Assembly: GCA_947311845.1 (NCBI GenBank)
Contig: CAMZMU010000040.1
Span: forward strand, 62,121,901-62,185,900
Length of the DNA: 64,000 bases
DNA from: Poa pratensis
Lineage: Eukaryota; Streptophyta; Magnoliopsida; Poales; Poaceae
Direction of reading: 5' to 3'
Shown: positions 45,611 to 56,093 of the stretch, piece after piece
How the letters are laid out: each line of letters starts with the position of its first letter
Position numbering within the stretch: position 1 is the first letter of the stretch
Notes under the pieces: model-generated
The model's database searches: none
What the model was told of the DNA's origin: nothing
Seen by the model: the letters and a program-made list of their open reading frames with translations, nothing else
Translations under genes and position numbers: made by a program

Positions 45611-46495
45611 ATGCGGCGCGGCGGGGACAACGACGACGACAGGCACCATCGCCGGATTCCTTGTGTCGATGACATCGAAACGGCCAGACTGAAATATTAT
45701 TACAGCGACGACGACGACGAGGTCGATCTGGAGCAGCCGCGGTCGGAGCTGGAAGCTCTGCACATCGCCCGCTGCGACAGCATCCTCGAGTACGATCCCA
45801 AGAAGCAATCTCGCGTCTTCACCGCGTCTGCAACTTCAACATTGCAGGCTTCGACCTCGATAGAGAGTGTCAGTATGGATATTATAATTTTCTTATCTAC
45901 AGCCGTTTCGTTAATTTCATTGATCTCCTCGATCCATCTCCAATTAGCTAGGGATTGGATAATGCAGAGAGGGACTGATGATGGGTGGGGAATTTTAAGT
46001 TCAGTTCCCTTGCCCCATTGTCACGGGTCTGATTTCTCTTTACATTGGTTTTATTTGCAGCTAAGGCTGGTCTTGGGCCGCTGCAGGATGCAACTCCTGA
46101 GACGTTGAGGTTCCGGGCGCCAGTATCGGCCAATGTCATTTCTGTGAAAGTAATCGAGTCTGATCGGGGTTACCCGGTCAGCATATACGGTACTGTTGTC
46201 GCAAGGGATATCATCGATTTCAGATGCGTCTATCTGTTCAGACGCGAAAGAGAAGATCCTCAAATAATCAACTCTGCAGTATGTATTTGTTCATCTCCGT
46301 TTCTTGTTTTGTTTTTTGCTTATCATGCATCTTCTCACAAATATATCCATAGTTGTTGCAGTAGTCACAGGTGTCCTAGTCCTCCAAAAAATATATGTAT
46401 ACATTCAGGCTCTACGGACTCAAATGCAAACAGCTACAGGGTTCAGTATGTTCCGCTAAATTAAATCTGTTACTTTAGTTGTAAATACCATGATT

Positions 46496-47366
46496 TTTAG
46501 ATAAAAGGCACTAAGGTGCCCGGCTTTAAATTAATAAAGCCTAGAGATGTTCACAGGCAACACATAAAACACTAGGGATACCAGTTCACAAGATCACGGC
46601 ACAGAGATCATACATGAGCTGAATAGAGTTTAGCCATGCACTATGGTAGACTAATAGCTGGTAGCTAAACAAAATGACCTAATTAGGAGGAGTAGTAGAC
46701 GCCGGCTGCTTGCTGGTAGCTCTGTAGAGTTGATGAACCTCCGAGACGATCAGATCGACGACGGATGATCCTTAGGCTTGGATAGAGGTCTCCACTGCTG
46801 CATAAGCAATCCAATTTTGAAGAAGCAGGGAAGCAGGTTGACGAGGGAAAACAGCTTCAATGGCGAACTTGTTACGGATGTTCCAAAGCGCCCAGCAGGA
46901 CGCAGAAAAAAGCAGCCACACAAACTTCCTATATTTGCCGTTAAGAGAAAGGATTATCGACCACAGCTGGTCAAAGTTTTGAGGGTTCCACTGAACCTCA
47001 AAACTTTGGCGAAAGCGACTCCAGTCTCCACACAAGAGGCCAGAACGCATGAGAAAACAAATGATTCGAGTTTTCCAAACCACCACAAAGAGCACAATTG
47101 CCATCAGAGGGGCCGTGACGCAGCACCAGTTGGTCTCCCGACGGGAGATGGCCCCTCGCAAGTTGGCACAGGAATTTTTGTATCATAAGAGGTGTTTCAG
47201 AAGACCATAAAAACTTTGGAATAGGAGCTCATAAACCTGAAGAACTTTCCGATACAAAAAGGACACAGTGTACTTGCCCAAGGGCTCCATAGCCCAAGAA
47301 ACCGAATCACGATCCAAGGAGGGGCTGAGATCTTTGATTTCATGTTGGAGCTGATTCCACTTATTT
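46496..47366 (-). mobile_element. 5'-truncated LINE (A) in intron 2 of copy 3
   Basis: Flanked by the 13-bp duplication AAATACCATGATT (46483-46495 and 47367-47379). On minus it encodes, in broken frames, the zf-RVT end of ORF2: VSWAMEPLGKYTVSFLYRKV, then LARGHLPSGDQLVLRHGPSD and CALCGG, and finally WALWNIRNKFA. The 3' tail is at 46496. Typical 5'-truncated L1-type insertion of plants. Confidence 0.88.
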
Positions 47367-47509
47367 AAATACCATGATTCGCATCGTTGGATACAATTTG
47401 TTCGTAGAAGCGAAACATTGATGGCTTTCACATCTTACATTTATGTCATCACATGTCCAACCTTTAATCTGTTGATCTTGTGCTCTAAAAATGGGTGTGT
47501 CTTTTTACC

Positions 47510-49452
47510 ATGAAACCGTTGGGGGGAACACCCTACGGTATAGCTTTTCCAATTAAATAAAATAATGAGGTACAAAAGGCAGAATTTACAACACAGAGGG
47601 GGGGGGGGGGGGGGGGGGTCGGCCAGAAATAAAAGACTATCAAAAAATAGCTAACAAGTCTCAAGAGCTTTTTTATGAGAAGCTTTCACCGATGAACTAT
47701 CAGGCCCAAATCCTTTTTGAACTCAGCTTTCCAAGTTTGAATCGAGAAGGTCTCCCCTTCGAAGATATGATTATTATGCTGTTTCCATATACCCCAGAGT
47801 CCATATGTCGCAACTTCAAAAACTTTGGGCCAGTAAAGCTATGTTTCGCCAACTCAAACATGGCAGCATGACCTTGGGCAGACGCAGCTGATGCCAAGCT
47901 CTCCCCAGCATATTTGGGCAAATCTGCAATCGAAAAACAAGTGATCTCTCGTGTCACGCTGCCCACGGTCGTGCATGGCACAGTTAACTCCAAAGTAAGT
48001 GCCAATTGCGCCTCTCCATTATGTCACGCATGTTAAGCCGATCAACAAGAAATAGCCAGACAAAAACTTCTGTTTGTGGATGCCTCTGCTCTTCCACAGT
48101 TTTCTGAAGATTGGGTCGGCGCCAAGACCAGCAAACACAAAGCTGTAAAACTGCTTGGATGTATGACTCTTCGTGGCATCAATCACAGTCCACCTATCAA
48201 GCGAGACTCTTGTTTCTGTATCTTGACGCAAATATGTCAGCAAATCAAAACCAACTCGAGCTCATGGTAAGCCTGAGGTGAAACAGGTATCGAAAGCGAT
48301 TGACTAACTGCACCAAATAGTCGCAAGCCAGCAGGGTTTTTAACGAGACATCAGTAACTATCCCAAAACTATAAAGCCTGGGAAGTTTTGTCGCCATGAG
48401 CTCGCCTACCCATCTATCTTTCCAAAAGAGAATGGAGTCACGACATCCAGGCACAGCCGCTGAAACCCTCTGAACAGTCATGAGCTTGCAAACATCACGC
48501 CACCAAAACGAGCGAACCCTACCAGCAGATTGTGGAGTTGAATTCTGATAATAAGCAGTCCAAGTCATATGAACCCAAGGAGTGTCATCATGATTAAAAA
48601 ATCTGATCAGATGCTTAAGCAGTAAAGCGTTATTCTGAATATCCAGGTTTATCACGCCAAGTCCCCCCTTTTCCTTCGGTTTGCAGACGAGTTCCCAAGC
48701 GGCAAGTGAATTGTGTCTCTGTTTATCTTGTTTGCTCCATATGCAATGCCTCCTCGCATGGTCAAAATTCTTAACCATTGTTTTGTTCAATTTAAGCATA
48801 CACATAAAAAATGTGGGCAGCACCGAAAGAACCGAGTTCACAAATATGAGCTTTCCTCCATAATTAAGGAACCTGGAGCAAAAAGCCAATTAACAAACTC
48901 ACCACGATGAGGCTCAACACACGGCCCATACACATTTACTAGGGTCCAATGGAAATCAGATATAGTGGAGTCAAAATCAATAATAACCCCAAACGATTCT
49001 TGCGAAACAAGTTGCCCCTTAAAAACCTTGCTGTTCCAAAGAACAAGTAGGCCACCTGAAGCCCCAACCGAGGGGACACAAACAAATTGATCAAAACGGC
49101 GAGGTGCAAATTTACGAATCATAGCAAAATCAAAGGATGACACTTAAGTCTCTTGAAGACAAATAATAGAGGTCACACTCTCATCAATCTTGTCTTTATT
49201 ACAGGCCATTTAGTCTGATCATTCATACCACGAATATTCCAATTGAAAACAGAACAAATAAAATTATTACGACAGAATTGCGACACCATATGACAGACAA
49301 CGAAAACAATGACTAAACAGACTCTAGAACTGGCGTGCACGACTCAACTTTTCTTCTATGAGATCGGACGGGTCCACCCCATTTTCAACTCCAATTTGCT
49401 GCATCTCCGCTATCTGAATCACCTCCCGAGCTGGCACAAGAGGCACCTGAGA
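47510..49452 (-). mobile_element. LINE (B), internally deleted, in intron 2 of copy 3
   Basis: On minus: endonuclease start (NWNIRGMND at about 49240, CLQET at about 49150, then SVGASGGLLVLWNS and NVYGPC), followed directly at about 48880 by the C-terminal part of RT (GGKLIFVNSVLSVLPTFFM, KEKGGLGV) and a zf-RVT end (DTRDHLFFDC). The catalytic RT core is missing. Frames are broken. Boundaries come from alignment with the intron of copy 2; no clear target duplication was found. G21 run at 47598-47618. Confidence 0.8.
47598..47618. repeat. G21 homopolymer
   Basis: Twenty-one consecutive G inside LINE B. Confidence 0.9.
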
Positions 49453-50809
49453 TTATTGTCAAAAATATAATTTCATCAAATCATGTCATCACTTCTTTAA
49501 ATTTTGTTTCCTGCAATTTTCTGTGAGATTTGGTTGTTTATTTTGTATATTGTGGCCCAGCCGGTTATTTACTATCTCCCACTGCAAAATATGCGATTTA
49601 TTGATGCTGGCATGCTCTATGGAGTACTTGAAATAAAAGAACAGACAAATATACAAGCCACGGATATCTGGCTGTTTGTGCGATAACTGAACTGTAGAAG
49701 TAATCAGTACTCCCAAGCTAGTTAAACAACAAAATATCAAACTTTTTGAATTTTCTGACTAGTCAAGCTTGTTTTGCTTGTCATGTCTACTACATAGCTT
49801 ATTCAACTACATAGACACATTGTTAACTTTTCTTCTAAATTACTGTGCAGGAGGATATGTTAACATTGACAGGTCCACGTCGAGGATTAATAGTGTGTGA
49901 TTTTATATATTTTGAGTTCAATCTAAAGGTGAAGGGTGACCCCGACGAAGATTTTAGCAAAGGTGTAATCGAGGACCGTGGCTTTGGCACAGAACCCATC
50001 ACTGTAGAGCTACCTAGTTGGCTCAGTACAGTGGAATTAGTATTTCAACCTGTTGAACGTCCGGTCGCGGCTAGCCTTCAAGTAAACATTTTGAATGGAT
50101 TGCCTAATGCCCTTTCCCTGGGATAATATCTGCTGGTACTAAAAATGCTGAGACCCATATCATTCTGTATGATGGTAGAGCAACGAAGGCCAACAGAATA
50201 TTAGTCAGAGATGATGGCTCAGTTCTGCTAACTCGTAATATGGTAGTTGTCCCTAACCCTAGACGGGATGACGGAGAACTTTTGGTCCATGTTTGCTTTT
50301 TTGATGACGGTGAGGATGAAGGCACTCAGGTTACTGTACAACACCCTGATGAAGAGCATGTTTGCTATCATGGTTCCTATGAGCTACAAGTAACGGTTGC
50401 ATGGAATTTCATACCATGTAGACCGAAGGCCAAACATATCGAAACAAGAGCCTGCTTATTGCCCCAATTTTATGGAAACCCCAGTTATGATGGTTGGTAG
50501 TGTTCTGTTCCTACTGGTTTGTGATGTGGAGGGCATGGCCCACTAGCAGCCTTTCTTACCAACTTGGAAGAGTTATGGTTGCATGATGTGATTTAATATG
50601 AGGGTATGGCAGACCGATAAGAAAGAATTATACTTTGCTGAATGTTTTGTATTAAAGGTAATTGGTGACTGATTGTAATTGTTTTCTTGGAGGATAATTT
50701 TCGAAAGTAACATTGGTGCATATGCTTAGTTTGCTTGACATGCCAATAACATAGACAAAAATAAACAAGATGAATAATTACAATCTCTAGCAAAGCACGC
50801 ACCTGAGAA

Positions 50810-51715
50810 TCACTTTTTCTTTGAGGTTGAACCCTCCCCCTTTGCCGGATCAGGTTTGATAGAATCATTTCTCATTAGGACACGGGCAATCCTCAGCAAC
50901 TCGGTTACTCCTCGTCCGGCCCAAGCTGAATTTGTTGCCAGAGCGCTTGAGATATCGGACCAGTGATTGAATAAACCGTTGTGCTCAGCAGGTACTGCAA
51001 CATCTACTTGTCCATCTATGTGTTTAATAACCCATTTTCTCCAGAGGTGAAACCGGATCGCCTCAGAAATCACAATTGTGGGAAGCGAGAGAGGTCCGGA
51101 TCTAAGCACCTTAAGTCCCTGCTCACTGCTGTATAGCTCACCGAGTTTTCCTAGGGCTCGGATACAGTGGGTCAAAGAGGGTTTCCCCACCTGTTCAAAA
51201 AAGAGGGTTTCCCCACATTTATGTCAAACCCACCTATGCCGGCGTAGGAGCTGTTCATTGGTAACCTGATGATCCGGTTGTGCCTGAGTTGGGATTGCGG
51301 CGGAAGCAATTTTTGAAGCATCTGAATAGTGACATCTTTGTAATGATACCACACATCTGTGCATACCACAAAGAAACAGAGCAAATGACGCAAGTGAGAC
51401 CCGACTAAATCAGATTTGACTTTTTCATATTGAATAACAAATTTTACCTTCCACGTAGATTGCTATGATGTATAAATCGCTCCATCGGATCAAAAAAATT
51501 ATGACCTTGCCGCCCTCCGACGGGTCTGGTACCATCCTGAGTAAGAAGGCTCCATTTTCAGGAGCAGGAGTGTACAGCCGGCCTTGGACAGTGGATGGCA
51601 TCCCGATCTCATCATCTAGCATCTTTTTAATAGCTGCCTCGATCTCTTCCATCATCTTGGGGTATTTGCTCTTTATCTTTGCCAGCTCCAAATTGAAGTC
51701 CTGCAACGGCGGTTT
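50810..51715 (-). pseudogene. Ribosome-inactivating protein (rRNA N-glycosylase) family gene, broken
   Basis: Two exons on minus are readable: 51715-51448 and 51356-50810, joined by a 91-bp GT-AG intron. Family marks, in order: a strand ending in a Tyr of the NLYV type (SDLYIIAIYV), a second Tyr in NSSYAGI, the catalytic-helix motif SEAIRF, and a Trp in HWSDIS. These correspond to the RIP active site that depurinates 28S rRNA. The first exon (start, any signal) is not found. A 26-bp duplication (51191-51216) shifts the frame between the second Tyr and SEAIRF. As read, the gene cannot make a full domain. It is convergent with DUF6598-like copy 3, 310 bp apart. Confidence 0.72.
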
Positions 51716-51719
51716 CTGT

Positions 51720-52800
51720 GTACCGGAAGAAGATAGATCAGTACAACTTGTAAGCTCAGTTTAGTCAATGATATATGAAGAAACGAAACGGGCCTAGTCT
51801 CATGATGAGGTGATTTACTTTAAAAATTCAAAAGCTACACTTTAAAATTTAAAAAAACTCTGAAGAAAATCTTAGATATAGATAATGATGACTTCTACCA
51901 GTCTCTGAAAAATCAATGTGACATATCTTGTATATTGGGATGTGTAAAAATGAAAAACTTCTATATCTAAGGTGGTGAACAGTGCAAATTTCAAAATTTT
52001 AACTATGTCAGGATTTTTCACTTTTATGTTGGCCGAAATAAAAAAATATTCGCGCTGAAAATTTGGAGCACCTTAGAGTACATCATTGCCAAAATCTATG
52101 ATTTTTCTCGGAAGTTTTTGAAACTTCAAAATGTTGATTTAAAACAAATTAAAAAACGAGTTACACATACAAAGTGACTTTTCGCTATATATGATGGCTA
52201 TAATGGCATGGCAACTGCATATAGCCACCATTCGTTAGCTATACTATTACTCTATTGGCCATGCTCTAAGTGAAACCGGACCAAGAAAGTGAAACTAGCA
52301 TGCTAACTAGTAGGAGAAAAATCAGATCTAAATTTACAAAATAAGAATTGATCATATGCTATTTTTTTCTACACCATCACGCGATATTTTTATTGTTCAG
52401 AATAGTTGTCCTGTTTCTGCCACATTTGATTAAAATTTTGGGCTGGGACGCCAAAAAAGGTGTGAACCTTAAACGAAAAAAAAAAACTAGCTAGGTGACC
52501 AGAAATTAACTATCTTGTTAAGATTGCATATATCGGTATAAAGTAGATCATGTATCGATATGCTTCTTCGAAAATACAATAATTTTGTGAGCTGGAACAG
52601 TGGGGATATATTATTCTCTCTCTCTCTTACATATAAGTGAGGATGTAGCTAGAAGAAAAACCACACAAACCTCGGTGGTATTAACGCACAACAATCGGCA
52701 GAAGTTTTTTTTACTTTTATTTTGACGAAAAACTTATGTACACATTGATTTCTTGCTCCGGTGAAGTACATGACCATTTCAAGTACTAATCCAAAACTAT
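51720..52800. other. AT-rich DNA upstream of the RIP gene
   Basis: No gene recognised. It may be intron or promoter of the RIP gene; nothing in it decides this. Confidence 0.35.
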
Positions 52801-53635
52801 GAATACACGGGCATGCATGCGCAGATCTAGCTATCAGATACGTACCAAAAAGGTTTAAAAAAGGTAGAAAAACAAGCAAGCGCAACAGTGGACAATATGT
52901 ACTTCCATCTCGATGCATGGATCACCTCTGCAGCGTATCCTCCGCGACCGTAACATACTTACCATGTACTGTATTATCTAACACATGTTTCTTTTAAGTA
53001 CTAACAATCCTCAAAAAAAAGAAAAAAGGAAAAGCTATGAAGTACACACGGCATGGAGTTCTTAGCTACCAGATAATAAAAAGGTATTTTTTTAATAAGT
53101 AGAAACATACAAAGCATTGGCAACAGTGGGGGGGGGGGGGGGGGGGGGGGGGGGGAGGGGGGGTACAAGTTTTCATCTCGATGGATGGATAATCAAAAAG
53201 GTTGCAGATCTAGCTATGAATACTAATCCAAAATAAAAAAAATATATGAATACACGGGCATGCTTGCAGATCTAGCTATCAGATACCAAAAAGGTTTTAA
53301 AAAGGTAGAAACATGCAAGCAAGCGCAACGGTGCACAATATGTATTTCATGTCGATGCATGGATAGCCTCTGTTTCTTTCAAGAACTAATTATCCTCAAA
53401 AGAGAAAGAGGAAAAGCTTTGAAGTACACGGCATGGAGTTCTTAGTTACCAGGTAAAAAAAAAGGATTAAAAACAACCGTGAGGGGTACAGATTTTCATC
53501 TCGATGGATAGATCACCTCTGGAGTTCTTAGATACGAGATAAAAAAGGGGTTTAAAAAAAACAGAAACATGCAAAGCATTGGCAACAGTGGGGAGTACAA
53601 ATTTTCATCTCGAGCAGCGATGGATCACCTCTGGC
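52800..53635. repeat. Degenerate tandem repeat array
   Basis: At least four imperfect copies of a roughly 130-bp unit with the words agatctagctatcagata, aaaaaggtttaaaa, gtagaaacatgcaa, gcaacagtgg and tttcatctcgatg-atggat-acctctg occur at about 52815, 53060, 53265 and 53480, with rearranged partial copies between. A G28 run (53128-53155) interrupts one unit. Confidence 0.75.
53128..53155. repeat. G28 homopolymer
   Basis: Twenty-eight G, then A, then seven more G, inside a tandem repeat unit whose sister copy (53580-53595) has only four G at the same place. Confidence 0.9.
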
Positions 53636-53639
53636 TCTG

Positions 53640-54556
53640 GAGGCGGCGTCTGGTCCTCTGCCACCGCCTTGCCCTTACCCTTGTCTCCTCCTCTTCTCCC
53701 TCCTCTATTCATCTCTACCTACGGATCTTGCGGCCAGCAGGAGGACTCGATCTGCGTGCGCACGGCCACCGGCGGAGCAAAACTGCAAAAGACGATGAAG
53801 AACAGGTTTAGCAGTGCGCAGCTAGCTCGACAGTGTTGCTTAGAGATTTTCGGCAAGAAAGAGGGAGGGACACACGGAGCAGGCAGGGAGCAGTACGGCG
53901 GAGGAGTGATACGGATCAGGGCGCGCGGCCGGCCGGAGGAAGAGGAAGAAGCAGGGTTCGCGCAGCTTGGGAGTGTGAAGTAAAGAGGAACAAGCAAGGT
54001 TACTTTTCCGCAGCTTGTGACTTGGGAATGTGGTGCAAGATCAGGGGCATGGAGCAGGTAGCACTTAGGGCAAACGAATGGACTGGCTGGCCAAAGTGTA
54101 GTTCTGTGTTAACACTCTTGATCGATGCTTTCTAACTCATGGTTTCGGAATGTCAGAAAATATATGTAGTACTCCCATATGATCGATGGAGAGCTATATA
54201 TGCACGTAAGTAAAATTATGCAGGACTAGATACGTATACGTAGAATCCATGCATGCATGTGCCGACTTGATCTGTACGTACGTTAAACGTTACCGGCGGT
54301 CACCATCGAGCTATGTCAGAAGAATCTCACGCTTCTTTTGACTGTGGTTGCATTGCATGTGCCGCGGGAAGTGGTGGATATATTTCCACCGGCCATGAAT
54401 CTCTATAAATGAAAACGCTGACGCATGCAAGCATGATTAGTTCGCCACCATCTCTACAATTCTATCGTTGTGCACATCTTCCTTCATGCATTACCTTTCT
54501 ACACGTAAAAGCAGTGGAAATTTTGATCTTCCGTCGGTCGGAGCAAGGTTCTTGCT
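53640..54556. other. Intergenic DNA, nothing assigned
   Basis: Moderately GC-rich at first (53640-53990), with several unsupported frames. 54140-54420 is rich in catgcatg-type words. No gene supported. Confidence 0.35.
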
Positions 54557-55524
54557 TCGTTTTTTTTTCCGAGAACCCGCAGCCAAACTGCGCGTCTTTT
54601 GTATATTAAGCTGAAAAGGAGGAAAAAGGTGATCTGTTTATAAGGAAAACCGGACCGGAAACTATAAAACACGGTTAACCAAGGGTAACCGAGCAAAGAC
54701 CACACCCTAATAACGACAACTACAACATATGACTCGGAAGTTAGATCCTAAGCCAATCATATCCAAAGATCCGCGACAGCAAGCACGAAGGCCGCGTCAC
54801 AACTGATGCCCAAATCTCGAAGAACAGCCATTGCTCCAAGCAACTCAGAACGACAAACCGCCCACCATGTGCCTAGAAGGAGTTGGCGAGTGGGGAAACA
54901 TGCTCCGATCAAACGTGAAGAAGACCATGCCAAGGAGACATTGGCAACATTGTACATTGCGCCCCAAATGCCTTGCCCACGGGGTTTCTAGTTCCAACTC
55001 CGCCAGCCACTTCAATGGCTCGCATGAGAAACACAAATGGCGCATCCAAGGAGGGAACGATGCCAAGACACCGCCGCCGCTGGTCAACAAGCCGGACCTA
55101 GGGTTTCCCCTGCTACTCGTGTAAGGGGAATACATGGTTCAGGCCATGGCGACGTTACCAAGAAGGGGACGACACACGTGGGTGCTGTCGTCGTCAGCGC
55201 AAAGCAGTGATTTCTCTCCAGCCGGACCAAACCCCCTCTCAAGATCGGATTTGGAAGCACATCACTGGAGCGAGAGGATCTGCGTGTCGTCGTCAAAGAA
55301 AGGGGGCCTCCGGGAGCGCCTTGCAGCACGACGGCCCAGCCACCTCGACCTCGCCCACCCTGGGAAACCCTACCACCGCGCACCTCCACCTCATGCAAAG
55401 GTCTGTGGCACGCCGCCAATGGTGCAGCTAGCAACTGAGCGTAGGGGAATCAACTGAGCGTATGCCGCTACTTTGTGCTCCGTTGTTACTTGCCGCGGCC
55501 GGAAAGTCCATACGGAGTTGTAAT
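54557..55524 (-). mobile_element. LINE-like retroelement fragment
   Basis: On minus the segment ends with gggttctcgg and an A9 tail (54560-54568), like plant LINE 3' ends. Its 5' side is GC-rich with a ctagggttt-like motif and accaaggaggg words also found in the retroelement at 21633-23119. No intact RT. No target duplication found. Confidence 0.4.
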
Positions 55525-55998
55525 CACTAGTGGAAACAGGGCCACTGGTCCCGGGTCGTAAGGGCCTCTAGTACCGGGTGTCCACCCGGGACTAGCAAGG
55601 CGACACTAGAGGCCCCCCCTCTAGTACCGGGTCCGTTACGACCCGGAACAACAGGCTCCCACGTGGCCGCCGAGGCGCGGGCGTGGTTGAGGACCTCTAG
55701 TCCCGATTGGTCATACGACCCGGGACCAAGGACCTCACACGTGGCAGCCTGTAATTTTTTGTTTTTCCTCCCAATTTAATATTGAAATGGTGCAAAAAAA
55801 TATGCGTTTAATTAATTAAAAACAGAAACTACATATAACATATCAAAATGTTCATAAATAAAATATGTTCACGTCTATCGGTTACATGGAGGTGCTCATA
55901 ACCGGGACTAGAGCCCGTCTATTCGGTTACACGTGTGTGGAGATCATAACCGGGACTAGAGCCCGTCTACTCGGTTACACGGGAGATCATAACGGGAC
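55525..55998. repeat. CACTA terminus and subterminal repeats
   Basis: CACTAG end, then ctctagtaccggg/cccgggactag units at 55572-55735 and a 60-65 bp direct repeat (cataaccgggactagagccc) at 55898, 55945 and, shortened, 55988. Confidence 0.8.
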
Positions 55999-56093
55999 TT
56001 CACCGCTATTCTCCATTGTATGTTCCTTTTGTAGGTATGACTTCGCTGAGCAGAACCCCGCAAGTTCCTCTGCTAGTGCTTGAAAGCGCTTCT

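Larger units (their letters stand above)
45611..50500 (+). pseudogene. DUF6598-like gene, tandem copy 3, broken
   Basis: Exons correspond to 45611-45868, 46061-46278 and 49851-50500. Exon 1 has lost one C in the CACCC run near 45822, shifting the frame after KKQSRVFT. Exon 2 has an in-frame 3-base loss. Exon 3 has a 1-base net loss near 50115, giving a stop at 50126; the rest of the domain is readable in another frame to a TAG at 50498-50500. Intron 2 is expanded to 3.6 kb by two LINEs. It lacks the MITE shared by copies 1 and 2. Exon 3 is clearly more diverged from copies 1 and 2 than exon 1 and the 5' flank are. Not functional as read. Confidence 0.85.
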
